Shown: positions 26,201 to 41,200 of the stretch, piece after piece
Numbering within the stretch: the first letter of the stretch is position 1
How the letters are laid out: every line of letters begins with the position of its first letter
From: Tigriopus japonicus
Lineage: Eukaryota; Arthropoda; Copepoda; Harpacticoida; Harpacticidae
Reading direction: 5' to 3'
DNA: 64,000 nucleotides
Assembly (NCBI GenBank): GCA_010645155.1
Contig: JAAGOF010000055.1
Span: 1,202,543 to 1,266,542 of the forward strand
The notes under the pieces: generated by a model
What the model saw: only the letters and a program-made list of their open reading frames with translations
Told to the model about the DNA's origin: nothing
Database searches by the model: none
Translations under genes and position numbers: made by a program

Positions 26201-29200
26201 ATGGTACCTCACAATCTCTCCATTTCAAATAATTCCGGAATCCTTGCTAAAGATCTAGCTGGTAAGGATGTCAAGTTTCAGTAGTGGCTAGACCACATCC
26301 GATGGTCTTGGAACTTTTCTCTTTGTAGAAATGTTTTATGAGAGTGATGCTTCCACTGGAAATGGTTTGGGGTTAGCCATTCTCGGTGCGGTCAAATCCA
26401 AGATTGGTCGTTGGCAAGTTCAATCAGGCGACGACTGGATAGACATCTCAGCTGAGCCCAAGATTCTCATCCCAGAGGGCTTGATTACGGAATTCACCCA
26501 CAGAGGTCCTTTGCCAGTGACGTCATATATGAAGAAACTGGCTTGCAAGTTTGATGATGAATCCGCATCTTTGACTTCCCCTAATGAGGCCATGTGTTGG
26601 AATGAGGTATGTGTTGTTACCATGGATACACTTAGACAGAATAGTCCCAAGGGTATTCATCTTAATAATGGTCCACTTGAGGCTATGAGCAATGACCGTA
26701 TCAATTTACAGCCAAGACTAAGGTCATATTTCTGGGAGAAATGGAATATTTCTCTTCCATTACTCAGACATGAGCTATACTTGATTCCGCATTAGTGGAG
26801 AAAAACGATATTCTCGAATAATTCCGTTCTTTGTGTGGAAACAAAAGCTCTTTATGATCCCCTCCCGGGTTCCAGTACAAACCCAATAGACTCTAAAGAC
26901 AAGGACACTCTCTCTATTGCTCCCCCTTTAGATGCGAGAAGAGGCCTGTCCAGAACCAAGTGTCAGTGGGTCTCTAGAAGTTCGACATGGTCAAAAGTCC
27001 ACAAGGTTTGAGTCAAAGCCAATTCCTCTGGCATCTGGGGCCTTTGAAAGTGCCCTCGAGAAATTGCACCAAGCAACGTCTCCAATATCCCAAGATGACC
27101 AGCGGCCGTCAAGAAAAAGAGTCACAGCTGCATTGAAAACACAATTAGTGAGTGTATTCCTTGTGGAGCCATTCACTCGGATCCGATATGAACCCTTTCA
27201 AGCGGATACAGTTTGGACCACCACTGACGCAATCAAACACACCCGTATGAGTTTCACTGCTTGGGATGGAAGCACACGTGGCAACGGCACAACAACGAAG
27301 GAGATTCAAGTGTCTGCTCCTTTTTGTTGTGATGGGGTAAGCGGGAAAGAAATTACAATTGTAAAGGCGGGAAATTTGAACAAATCAAATTAGGCAAACT
27401 ATGCAGAGTTTCAAATGATAGGAAAAAAGATGAAAATGCAAGATTAAAGAATTGATGGCTTTGAATCTGTGGCCAAGGTAATGTCACTGAGGATAACATA
27501 ATTAGGTGGAAGAAATGTTTCTGCCTGGCACCTCTCCACAACCCACTTTTTTGTCCTTAGCGTATTTTTAGTTCTGTTTATGGCCCCCATAAATCTGGCC
27601 AATTGGCTAGAGCTCTCTGGGTGGCTCTTTAGGAGCCTTCAGCATCCCATATGCTCGCAATGGATGGAACTTGTTTCTTAATTTGCCATAAAACAAAGAA
27701 TGCCCTTTTTAGATCGCTCAGTAGCCAGATGCTAACCAACTTAATCCATAGATGATTTATTTGAAAAAGTCGTTGTAAGGCAAGGAAAGCTCACTTTCTT
27801 TCAAAATGAAAGGTCTCCAGAAAGTTCTTGAAAATCTCTATTTGTCTCACGAGTCTACCAAAATGCAGCTGTAAGCAACAAAATCTTTGGCAAAATATAT
27901 TTGAGCACGGATGGTTTCTCCTTCTTGCCTCAAGGTTGTTTTTTATTTTGCTTCATATTTGGTAACGTTCTCTTTGGGAAGCATGTCTCATGCTTTTCTT
28001 CGTCGTGATGGTGGTTTTGTACTTTGTGATAATCGTGACTTTTGCATGTGGTTCTTTTAGTAGGCATTTGTGCTTTCAGAATTGCGACAAGACCGCCAGT
28101 CTATCTCGGGATTTCTCCGTGATTTATATCGAAAAAGAAGATTGCAATGGAGCTCCCATATCAAACTCCCTCAAGAGAGTCGATGATTGCGGCGTTTGTG
28201 GAGGAAAGAATAGCTGCAAAGATTGTTCAGGAACCATTAACGGAGGTAGGTGTCACACATCAAAGACATCATGTTATCCTCGAACCAGATAATTATGCCT
28301 TGAGTGCGACCTTCCTTTTTCCATTTAAGGCGATCGTTGGGAATGTGGACAATGTGTTAAGAAGGGTCAAACTGCCCGTGATTGTGGTGGCAGTTGTGAC
28401 AAACGATTTGCACTGGTTCCAAGTGGAAACTCCTCTGCAGAAATATGTGTCTCTTTGAATTCCGTTCAAAATGGCTCAATGGGCGAGATAACAATTCCAG
28501 GATGCGATGGAGTTGCCGGGAGCAAAGCTCGAGTGAATAGGTAAGGTTGGTTGGTTGTTAGTTTCATGCAAAGTTTTTTCTTTCTTTTCTCCATCAATCT
28601 CTTTGCCTCTGCGAACTAATATGAAAAGAGAAAGTAGAAACGTTTGATGCATTCTTAAATTCGCCTGGAAGATTGAAAATGTCAAGTCAAACCACGAGAG
28701 CAAATTTCATTTTCAATGTAGTCACAGCAAATTTCATTTTCAATGTAGTCACAGCAAACTTTTCATGATGACATTTCTGGTTCATTAGTTTGAAAATGCT
28801 TGAAAGAACCCATAATTTCCATTTCAAGTCATGTCTCTTGGCCCTTCATTGAATGCATTTTCATTTCGACAATCTGACAATGGAACGACCTTTTCCCTCT
28901 GGAAATCCTTCTACATACTCAGCCTTCTTCTGTGTGCCGTTTCAGATGTGGAATTTGTGGAACAGACCCGAAAGCAGGACTTAATGAATGCGGGGAATGT
29001 GGACCTCTGAAACAATCCAACGAGTGCGAATGTGGAGAACAACTGGACATTTGTGGAAAGTGTCGGAAACCCAAAAGCCAAGAATTCAATGGTAAAACAT
29101 CTCGGTCTTCCGGAACATTTTTCTACGTTTTGGGAGTTCCTTGGAACGTTTTAAACGTACTTGACCGGATTAGAATGTGTCCCATTGCAATTGACATGTC

Positions 29201-32200
29201 ATTGAACGGTCTTTTAGACCAAGATTGGATCGTGAGAACGAGGAATGATAGGGAATCAAATCCAACGCTATTTTCAGTTTGTGACCCTGACGAAGCCCCT
29301 ATGTCTGTGCAGCCTAATCTCGTGGATCTCATACGGAGCAACAAAGTATTCCTCAAACTAGCTCATGACCTCATTCCTGAGGACTTGGATAGAAGTAAAT
29401 CAGAATGCTTTATGGTCCTTCAATCCAGCGGGGCTCAAGTAAAGTTTTACACCAATTTGAGGCACTTGAAAGAGCCTTTTTCTTACATCAACCTACTTCC
29501 AGGTCTCCTTGGAAATCAAGAAGGTGGCAAAGTCGGTTATTTCTGTCTCAAAATCAGATCCAACACCTGGCCAGTATCAAGTTTCTTGCTCTGTGACTGA
29601 CTCGAAAAGCGGCCAAACAATAGAACTCACGTCCATTGCCAACGACCTCACGATCGTAAATACAGAGAGCCTGATTGTGGAAGAGGCATATGTAGAAAAG
29701 AATCCTCAAGGCAAGACCGAGGTATGACAGACCGTAAACAGAATTGCCGCATTACTTTTACTGAGCTGCTAACTACATAACTGAGCGTACTTTTAACAAA
29801 ACTCTCAAACTTGCTCTCAGTAACTGCATACCATTTTAATTGGCAAAATAGTAAAGTCGAAGGCTGCCCGGAAATGCAACCCAAAATTGTTGATCGTTAG
29901 AACGCTGAAAAAAGGAACTATACGGCAAAAAAAGTTTTGAAGCGCAAATTATTGTCAAAAAAAGTTTTTTTCTTGATATGTCTCTTGACTTTTTTTGTTG
30001 TGTCCACTCTAGTTATGATGGACAGAGTATTGGACCTGATAAAGATAAGCGATAATTGAATGACAATGGACATGAAGGTCATGAATATCAAGAGTATGCA
30101 TACAAAAACATCTACTAATTAAAAACTTGATTTGCCAGACCCTGTATGAAAGATTTTATGGTTTGTACTAGAGCTCTCAAGAGTGAAATCATGAGATGCG
30201 CCCTCTTGCGGGCGCAGGCGTTCAGACCCAAGAAGCAAAATTTCACTACAGTAACTTTTGATTATAACCATTTTTCGACCATAAGGAGTTGCCCAACCGT
30301 GCCGACGACTTCTTTCAAAACTGAGAACCATGATAAGATTAAACACATTAATTTATAATTTCGGTAGTTTCAGAGATTTAAAACAGTTATTTAAGCTAAT
30401 CTTTTAATTTAAGCAGTGAAAAATGCTCGCAAATTTGGTTACCAACTCACGTCTTACATTGACGTACTTTGGTTCACATGTATATTTAAATAATCCTCAG
30501 CTTCACATCGTTGCGGATCGCCCCTTGGCCTCATTTGAAGTCCCTGGACTGACTTGCTTTTGTCGGAGAGTAGATTCGCAAAAAAGTCGAACCATGTCCG
30601 AAACTCAAGTCGACCTTTCCCAACCAACCTTGATTCATTGCGGACCTTTGAGTGTCCCTCCAGGCGAGCAATACCAATGTGGAGTCGTTCTTAACCCCGA
30701 GCAAAAAGTTCTTCGGTAAGACCTTCATCGTTTACGGTTACCATAATGTTACTATTACTACATCCCGGTTCATGTACTGTAACATCCACTTTTTGCCATT
30801 TAAAGCCGCCTCACTTTACCTTCGATGACCATTGCAATTGACCAAGTGGCGCCTAAGGTTAGAGCTTTGCGTTTCCGTGAAAAAAGGGGAATTATCGTTA
30901 TAGAGTTCGACATGAACGTGGAAGGACCCGAGGATTGCTCTCAGATTTTCACTCCAGATACCATGCAAATCCTACAACTGCCAGGTAGGCGATTCATTCT
31001 CCCAAAACAAAACCATTCTCATTTACCCGAAAGATCGAAAAACAACAAGCCTTTCCTCAATTTTACCGTTTTGTTGAAGCTCGTTCCTTTTTTCATTTGA
31101 AAATCCCCTCCTTTGGAACTTTTTGCCTGTAATGTACTTGAATAAATGAAAAGGGATCATTTCTTGACAAAAACAATCAAGTGTTGTTGGAACTGGACAA
31201 TCGTTTGTTGATGAGATAATTGAATGTTAGACTTCATTTGTTGAACAGATGTGGATCCCATTGAATGTCAATTCAAAACCAATCGCCTAAAAATCAAGCT
31301 GAACGGAAAGGCAAGTTTCAAGGACGAAGTTCCGTCAGAGAATGGCACATCTGGATCCTCTTGGCGTACGTTGGACGAATTCCAATTGAAATTCTTGGAA
31401 GGCAACGGAATTCGAGCCAAAGGAGCCAATATCGACTATTCCGATGAGTTCTCTAGCGGCACCGTGTTGAATGTCAAGAGCCAACAACCTTCCGATCAAA
31501 ATGAAGACACTGACGACGACGAAGAAGAGGAAGAAGACGAAGACAAAGGGGTGTGTAATGCTTCCAAAAAAATGTGGATTGTTTTTACATCAGGGATGAA
31601 GCAATTACGCTTATTCACATTGCTTTCAGCGATCTTTGGGGGATTTTTCCTGGTCTGTTCCGAGTTCCATTTGCTATGGATCTACATTGAAAATCAAATC
31701 CCGGGCCCCCAAGTCATTTGGCCAATCAGGAGATAAGGTGGAATACGTCATAACCGAGAACTTGGAATCGTCACGGGAAGGTCGAGCCAACGAATCCAAG
31801 GTCAGTTACGAGTTTGTGTAAGCAAACGGAAAATATTATATGAGAGGGAGATATGATTTATTGATTGCAGGTGGTTTTGAATGGGATACTGACAATTGCA
31901 AATCAAGGAAATGATAATGAGGAAAATGAGGATTTGCCAGACGATGAGCAGGATTATGAGGTGGAGGACGACGAGTCAGAGGTTTCTAACATCGACGACA
32001 ATACAAACAACGAAGAAACGGATGAGCGCAAAGGAAAATCGAGCACGAAGAACAAGAAGAGAACAAAGAAAAAGAGCCCGGGAAAGATTCGAGTCAGAAA
32101 GGACAGAATAGTGGTCAACATTCCAGTCAAAAAGGTTGGTTTGAGTCTGATTTCTAGAAGAATGAAAAATAACTTGAATAAAATGGCAAAAAAGTTGTCA

Positions 32201-35200
32201 ATTTAAAAATATGACCGAAAAAAGTTTTTCGGTTAGATATGGCCAAAGAAAGTTTTTTTTTCTGGAAATGGCCAAAATAGTACTTTTCTGGCTAAAAAAG
32301 GTCAAAAATGAGTTTTCTTCCTCTCAATTTGTTACTTGTTGGGCCAAATTTAGTTGGCCCACCAAGGGGTCATACAACCCATACGGAAGGTCACCTAGTG
32401 CTAACAGTCGCTCCACGCCTTGAGTTGCGAAAGTCTTAGGAGCTGATCCTGTAACAGCAATTAAGGCAGGATTGGACAATTTTTTTTTAGATACTTTTCC
32501 TGATCAACCCATTATTCAATGTTTGCACAGATCTGCCAGCAGTAACTCGTTGTTAAACCAAATATCATGTAAATTTTGATCATATCCGGTGACGTTAATG
32601 ATTACTAGGGCCCGGAAATAATTTTTTTAAAATATAAAATATTTTAAAAATATTTATCCGGTTTTCGTCGATTTATTAAATATTTTGGATTTTTCAAGAA
32701 AAAATTAAATATATTCTCGAATATTTGAGTCAGAAAAAATATTTCAAGCAAAATTGAAGAAAATAATTGAACGAGCAATGCTCAATAGGGCTTACCAAAA
32801 ATGCACCGAAAATACAAAATCCTCTACAAAATGGCATTTGTACTAAAATTATGGACATTCACAACCAAAACTACTGTCTTCCACGAAAAACTGCGCCAAG
32901 TATTGAGGCAAATTGAAAATTATATTTTTGAATCAATTGCAATCAAGTATGCCTCCAAAAACGGCCAAATGCATCAAATTCACCGGAAACGAATTTGGAA
33001 AATCGGTGCACACAGACAAAAATACCAAATAATCCCTTGTCAAAAAAAAATATTTCTTGAATATCCGGCTTTTTTCCAAATATTTTGGCCTTTTGAAGAA
33101 AATATATATTGGATATTTTGTCACTTTTTTGCAAATATTTTTCCGGGCCCTAATGATTACCTTCCTTTACAGGGAAGGGATTTCCTTGAGTTCCTTGAGA
33201 AGGGAGTTGTGGAAGCGGTAGTAAAAAATCCGCGACCAACTCAAAAAATTAGAGAAAGACTTTCTTTAGTTTTAAATGCTTACAACGCCACCTTCTCTTT
33301 CAATGATGGTGATGATTTTTATGTTGGGAATGATCATTATTTTGTTCGCTCAGTTACTTTAGTCGCAGTTTAATTTTGATACAGACCAAGACAAAAGGTC
33401 TTTTAGAGTCTAATTTTGGGTAGTTGGCCATTCAATTTCCCAATCGCTCCAAATCAGTAAAAATTGGCCTTCTTTTCTTTGTTAGCTTGATCCAGGGGTA
33501 TCGTATAAGCTGAATCTGCGGGGCCTGTCCAACAATATCTCCACAACAACGCTCCCGACGGAGTTTGAAGATGATTGGGTGGATTTTTTCCAAACCATCT
33601 TCACGGTGGCTTCCGCCGATCAAAGCCACATAGTAAATGTTGCTGTCCCTGGAAAAGTGTTCCCTGATCGCCAGATCATCTTGAAAGCTATGTTGAAGGA
33701 CTGCTCCAAATCCAATAGGAAAAAGGCAAACTCAAATGGAACCAACCCCACAACATCGCCGTCCAGTGAGCGATGGAAGGTAAAACTTTTTTTCCCCAAG
33801 GAAACGTTTGCTCTGATTTTCCTGGCAGCATTGCATGTTTACGTTTTCCACGGAAATGAGCCTAATGGTGATGCCAAATGCTTTCAGTTCTTTTGGAGTA
33901 CCGACGGGAAAATCAACTTCAATCTGGCCAACCAAGACCTCCAAAGGCTAAGACTGCCCAGACATAGTTTGGAAGGCGGACGAGAGTACACGTTCTTTGT
34001 GGAAGTCGTTCCAGAACTCAACCCAGAGGCCTCCTTTCAAAATCAACTGAGTTTTACGGTCGAAGGCTTGGGTCTGAAAGCTCAGTTTGCAGCCTCGGAG
34101 CTCACTTTTGGAATTCAGAATGAAATTGTTCTTGATGGATCGCTTTCTCGCGATCTCGACAACTTATCAGGAAACCTGACGTACGATTGGTTCTGCGTGG
34201 ATGAATTAACCAGCCAACCTTGCTATGCTCTCGACGTCGAAGCTAATCAAACTCAATCATCATCCCCAATACTTCTAAAAGAAAAATTCAAAGAGAATAT
34301 GTCCAAACAAGTTGTTCGCTTACCTGGATTGTCTTTAGCAATTGGAAGGTATTGTACATGTATGCACTACTTTTTTTGCTTAGTTTTGCGCCAATTTTCC
34401 CTAAACTGTTTCTTGTTCTGCCATATGTAAACATGCTCCATTCAGGGTGACCAATTGAAGCTCTAGTTAAAAACGCAAACTTCGTGTCTAGGTTCTACTT
34501 CCGCATGTGCATTTCAAAGGATACACGTTCCGATTGTGCCAGAATGATTGTGGAAATTAAACCTGGCAAGGTGGCCACAATTCAGTTGGCTGCGCGTGAC
34601 TCTGTCACGAATCCAGCGGAAGAGACCATAATAAAAGGTGACTATCAATACTGCAGAAAGAGGTTAGGACATCTTTTGACGAGTTGCCCTTTTCACATAT
34701 TTGGTGCAGCTCTTGTCACGGGGTCCCAAGGTACTTGCGTCCATTGGGAATGCGTTCATGCTGAGGGCTTTGCCTTCATTGATCTGACAGAGCATACCAA
34801 GTCGGCTCAAGTGGTCTGTTTTACTGGAACGAGTAGTCAAAGAGGATTCCATCTGGTGATCCCAGGGGGCGTGTTGGAAGGTAAAACCCGCTACAAATTT
34901 CGATTGGTCGCGAAGAATCCCCTTTTGGGAACTAGTGACGCATCAACTGTCATAACCACTTTGGAACCACCCAACGAGGGCACATGCGAGGTAACCTACT
35001 AATCAATTATCTTCATACATAAAACTAATTCGTAGGTCGTTTCCTTTCCGGTAGATTACTCCCACATCAGGCGTGGCCATGAACACCACTTTTGTCTTGG
35101 ATTGCCATTCGTTCAACAACATGGACCATCTCATTTTCAATGTCGAGTATGCCGATTTGACTTCTGAAGCACCCAACAATTTCGTTCATTTGGACGAATT

Positions 35201-38200
35201 CTTGGGATCAGAGACGAGCGAGTTAAATTTCTTAGCATCGCCTGGCAAAATCCATCTTCTCGTGACGATCTGCACTTTTCAAGAGGTGTGCGAGCAGCTC
35301 CTATTGAACGAAGCAATTCAAGTCGACAAGGCACAAATCGACGATGGAACCGTTAGGTACGCTCATTCGGAGAAAACGAGCTCCAAGTTAGTTATTTTGG
35401 TTCCCAACTAGATGAAAACTGGGTCCACTGTCAAAGCTTATTTGAGACGTTGTCCAAACACTTGCTTCCCTCACAAAGGGTGTTAAGATAGGATACACTC
35501 ACGCACGTGTGTGTGGGATGTTAAGCCTAGCAGGCTAGGCCTCTAGGCCTTGCCAAGAAAAGAGCTCTCGACTTGGAAGCTTTTGGTCTTTGCACAAAGT
35601 AACTAGTGGCCAAATATGTTAGGGTTCAGTTTGAATACAGATGGAAAATTGGATCCGAACATTTTCGCGACTGACCGCTGTAAAGAGCCTGTTGCAAGTG
35701 TCTCCTTGCAATCTGAAGGGTTGGTTTGACATGCTTTTAAATTACCAAATTACTCTTGAGGGGACTCCTAAACCAAAATGAATTGTTTACCAAGGTCTTC
35801 CTTGTTTAAAATAGGTCACTTGGGATCGCGGTGGCGAATGAAATTTCTCAAAAAGAGCCATTACGAGCTCTCAGTTTGATGCGAAGAATTGTTCTCAGTG
35901 TCTCACAAGATGATGGCAATGTGTGGAACAAGTACAAAATCCCAGTGTGTTCCTTGCAATTTGGAACATTTCGAGAGGCCACTGCGGAATTCATACAGGT
36001 CTGTCTGTCACCCCATAAACCACAGTCTGATCCCTTCCTGAAATTGGACCTTTTATGGACCCCATTTCTTTAGGATTTGGTCCCGAGCGACGTTCCCATT
36101 GCTGTCACGATGTTGGATTTGTTTTTGAAATCTCCTTGCTGGAACGTCAAGGACGAGAGCATCGCCGATGAGCGTCGAAATGCTCTTTTGGCTGGAAAGC
36201 AACTATCAGATGCCCTTGGAACTTTGCAGAAGAAACTTCAGCCCCTCCAAGAAGGTATAATGCCATCCAAAATAGTCGTTCAGACATCATTTGAAAACGG
36301 GTGAAAAGAAAATTTCATTTCCTGGAAGCGTTTTTGAACTCACTCTCTCCCCAGATCCTTCCTTTCTTGCATGCTTTGTACTACACGAAGCGCGCCAAAT
36401 TTGAAGGAACCTTCCCCTTTTTGGGAGGTCACCCTTACATACCCTATAATGACCTCCCAAAAAAGCGTGAACTGTCCCTAAATCTTCTCATGTAGCTGAT
36501 ACTTGAGATGCACATTGAAGTTTGCCGCCTTATTTATACAAGAAGCTTCTGAATCGTGGGTTACGTAGCATTAAATGCTATCTGACTCCTTTTTAGATCC
36601 TTCATTGAAAGAGAAATTAAGGAGAAAACGAGCCATCCCATTCTCTCACGACTGGACCTCAAAGCTCAAAAGATTAAAGAGAAGCGATGGGAATTTAAAC
36701 GAACAAGGAGAAGGTCAGCACAAGATTCTCACCTTCTTTGACAGCGTCATCTCTCCTGAACAGGTAAAAAAATTCGCGCCTCACTTGATGCCATCATGAA
36801 TATAAGACTCTTATACTCTGCTTTGTAGATGGAGGTGGTTCTCCAGTTTTCTGAAATGGCTATTGGGGGCGATGTCGAAAGCGAAATCCAAGCCATGAGA
36901 GATCTACTGGATCAAATCCACTCGGATTCAATGAAGAACTTGTGCCGTGGAACCACACCTCAATCTGATCCACGCATGCTAATGACGGACACCCTCGAAA
37001 TCTCCATGAAACGCACGGAATTTATAGAAGGGGACAAAGAAAAGTTCGGCTTTGGATTGTCCTCAAGCACGGTACAATGAATATGCTTTTTCTTGAAGAA
37101 AAGAACACATTTTCATCCTGATTGATAGAGCGTGGATTAAAAAGTTTTAACTTAAAACTTTAAAAAACTTTTTTGGACGATTTGGCCTAAAAAACTTTTT
37201 GGGGCTTTGAAGCTTATTTTGTACATATTTTTGCATTTTGTAGAAATTTAAAGAAGAATTTTTTTTTCTTGTTTTTCAGGCCCAAAAAACGTTTTTGTGA
37301 CGTTTTTATCCGACCTAAAAAACGGTCGTCAATATTTTCTAAGTGAAAGACCGAGGACGAAATTTTTTTTATCTAATGATCGAGAACAAAAAATTGCCTG
37401 CTAAAAAACAACATAAAAATATATTTTGCCCTATCACGGTTAACACATTGAGAAGAGAAAACTTTTCTTGGTCATTTTTGTGAAAAAAATGATTTTAGGT
37501 GAAAGAAACTTTTCTTTGCCCATATTTTCTAACTTAAAAACTTCTTGTTTTGACATATCTAGCAACCTTTTTTCCGTCCTCTACTGATAAACATTTTTTG
37601 GAACCATTTCAGGTCAACTTTGATGATGGTGCGATTCAAAAGTTTTCCGAGTGGAATTGCCTCTCGAGCGAAGAGACGGATCCCAATTTCACTCCTTGTA
37701 TTGGCTTGTGTATTGGAACAGCGCTCTATGAGAATGATTATGTCACGCCCACTTCACAGAGATTCAATGTGACTCGACCTCCCATCAAGAGCGATATCCA
37801 TGACATCCGCCTTTTGAATCCACAAACTGGAAATGATCTCACCACCTTCTACCAAACTGAAGATTTGGGTGGATCACTTCAAATTCAGATTGAAGTCCAC
37901 AAAAACGCCGAGGATCAAGCTTCATCCCGACAAAAACGGTCCACTAATCCATCCATTTCCACGGGCTATGAACTCAAAGTAAGTTGTTGGGAAAAAAACC
38001 ACACACACACATGTTATCGAAAAAAAGAGAATCCCCAAAATTAGCTGATTTTGTCTTTGATTTAGCCATTGCGAAAATTCAGCCAGCCTATGGGAAAATC
38101 CCCTGCACCAAGTGATTTATCACTACCATATACAGTATATACAATTGTAATGCAATGTACGAGTATAATGTAATGTCCAATGAGATTATTCTCGCAATGA

Positions 38201-41200
38201 ACATCATAAAAAAAATTGCTCATGACTTTAGGATTTTAGAAGAATGCTGTGCGGGTAGTAAAAGCCAATTGAGGAAAAAAGTTATTAATTTGCTCAAACC
38301 AAGTCTCATCAATATTGATAGACATTTTGTGAAATTATGACTCTTTGTTCCGTGATGACGTTTTCACTCAAATGAAATCTATTAACCAAGCAAAATATGG
38401 GCAGGAAAAATCCCAACAAGTACAAAAACATGCATAGGCAGCATTTGTTTCTTTTAGTAGCCTTGGTCCAATTTCACTATCAACATTAAGGGAACTTCTC
38501 TAATCCAACTCCATACAACAATTATAATCCACTAGTCCAGCAACTTTTCTATGTAAATAGCCTGATTGTGTATGACTATTTTTAGTGCATGGTGTTCCAT
38601 AACGACAACTGGACCTCTGAGTTCTGTGAGACCAAAGAGTTCGTGACCAAAGCTGATGGAACCGCTACAGTAAATTGTGACTGTAGTGTTCCAGGATACG
38701 TGGCTGTATTTTTGGTGAGCTCTGGCACCGGCGAAAACGTGACTCTCAAAGTGAATGAGGTGCGGGTATTTGATGAGACCATCACCATCACGTAAGTTGT
38801 CGTTCGCTCAACGACGTCTCCTCATTTTTGAGCACATTAGACTTGATTAAATGTCATTCGGAACATGTACAGGTTTCTGGACGCATACAAGGATGTGGTG
38901 GGCGAAAATGAGGAGGGCAAATCCGAGTTCATTACCTCGATTCGCAATCAAATGGCAAGTTTGCTCACCACAGACGTGTCCAATATCCAAGATGTGGAGG
39001 TTTGGGAAGGCAGCACCGTGGTAAAAATGCAAATTGTGGGTTATGACGAACAAGAGAGCGCAGAACTGAAGAAAGCTTACATGGAACTGGCTCAAAAATT
39101 CGAAAGAGGCGAAGTCAAAATGGTGAGTTAGCCCAAGAAACACTGAATTTCTGGAGTGGGAGGCTAAAGATGAGCATTATGATTTCTTGTAGGGTTAATT
39201 CGATTGCGTTCTTCTGCAAACGAGACTTGGCTTGTATTCATTAGACCAGGTATTTCAAATTTTAGCTTAATCGAATGCCGGAGTGAAAAGTTATGCCTTC
39301 TGAAACTTATGTACTGAAGAGAGCATAGAATGAATGAGTTCGCCCTTTTGTAGTAAAACAACTACCAGTAAAGGGCTAGTTCATTCCTCCTTGGTAGGAT
39401 TTGCACTAGACTTCTAGTGCAAAGCATAACTTTTGTCTCCGACGATCGATTGAGCTGAAAATTGAAATACGGATTCTACTCAACACATGCGAGGTCTCAT
39501 TTACGGAAGAACGTAATTGAATCGTTTCTACTGGAAATCATGATTCCTCTTGTCAGCCTCCCAGTCCCGAGAAATTCAGTGGTACTTGATTAGCCTTAAT
39601 GGAGTGATGTTTTGAGCTTTGAAGCCGGTTTTACCATAGATCAAGGAACAGTGTGTAATAATCTACTCGAAATGTTAGCAAACCCAAAGGGATATAGACA
39701 ATCCTAGAACGAGGATGAAAGTCGAAAGATCAACAGTGCCAACAAATCTTAAGCCTAATCTCTGACATTTGAGAAGGCCAAGCAAGGCCGAAGGGCATAG
39801 GATATTAAGGTTTATCCCATCCAAAAGGGACGGCCTTAACGAAACTTGAATATTGTAGGAAAGGTTATGGAAAGTAAGTTTCTTGGTGCTTGAATTTCAC
39901 TTTTATCTTTTGTTCCAATAACGTAATGGTCGCGAATTCTCTGAAGACGACTAAACAAGGAATAACGAACTACAGGGAATCCTAATTGAACCTGTTTCAC
40001 TTTCTAGAGATATTCAGGACAAATATACATAAAAAAATTGTAAAGAATTGAAACAACGTCTTAAAGCCATGGGTTAGAAGACCTTTTTGGTCGGATTTTG
40101 AATATAGTTAAGATACCGAGAACCAAAGGCACGAATTTTCTAGCCAAAACTGAAAATCAGAGGTTCTCTTTGGAGGCACATTACACTAAAGGACTATGGC
40201 GATATTTTTTTTTTTAATTAAATATTATTGGTAGCCATCATTTAATCAATCCTTCTTTCAGGATATTTACCTTGAAAAAAGTGGATTTTGTTTTTTTTCA
40301 CATCCTCAATTGACCGATAAAGTTGTTTAGTTAAACGTAAAACAAAATCAAATGTTTCAATCTCGTTTGTTTTAGACGGATCAAAATGGCCGACCTCTAA
40401 CATTACAACCCCAATGTGTGTTGGATTCCTGTCGAGTTCGGGATAAAGAGAGTGAAACCAAGATCTTTTACATCATCGCGGGCGTGGCTTTGGCCATTAC
40501 TCTCTTCGTGATCATTCTCATCATTGTGGGTGTAATCATGAAGAACAAGAAGCGCACCGAGAAAGTCAAACCTTTCATGGTAAGGCTTGTTCTTTACCCC
40601 TTTTGACACGAATTGCTGTCGGTTAAAGTACAGAGCACGTTGATACGAGTACACTCTTTACGAAAAGAAAGCCACTTAATCCTTGTCTCGATTGCAGAAC
40701 TCGGGATCTCAACCTCCAACTTATCGAACGTTCCAATTTGCGGACTCTTTGGAGGGCACCAAAGTCAATTATCGAGGAAGCAGAAAACCAGTCCCAGCAC
40801 CATATTTACCCTCTAATAGCAACTACAGTGACATGCAACGCTCTCAAATTCTCGAGGAAGACTCAAGTACCGCTAAAACATGGGAAAAATCCGGGAATGG
40901 GACATTAAATAATATTGGTTTTGCAACCCTTTTAGAGAGCTTAGATTCGGGAATCCTCATTGACCGCGATCATGGAGATGTGCCCAACAATCCTGCCCGA
41001 TATAAGAAGCCTTCGAAAGAAGATTTAGCTAAAACTCAGCCGATTTCAGAGGATATCGTAAGTTGCGTCCTAAATTCGCTTTCTTCCCAAAGTAAAGGTC
41101 AAAAAGTGTTGTTTGCATCTAATTTCAAACTTCCTACCACTGTTGCTGGTAATTTAAAAAAATGTATATTTTTACGGTTTTACGTTACAAAAAAAAAATA

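Noticed and set aside
32801..33373. 190-codon ORF that starts inside the MITE
   Set aside because: It crosses the MITE boundary at 33152 and has no transposase motifs; an AT-rich chance frame.
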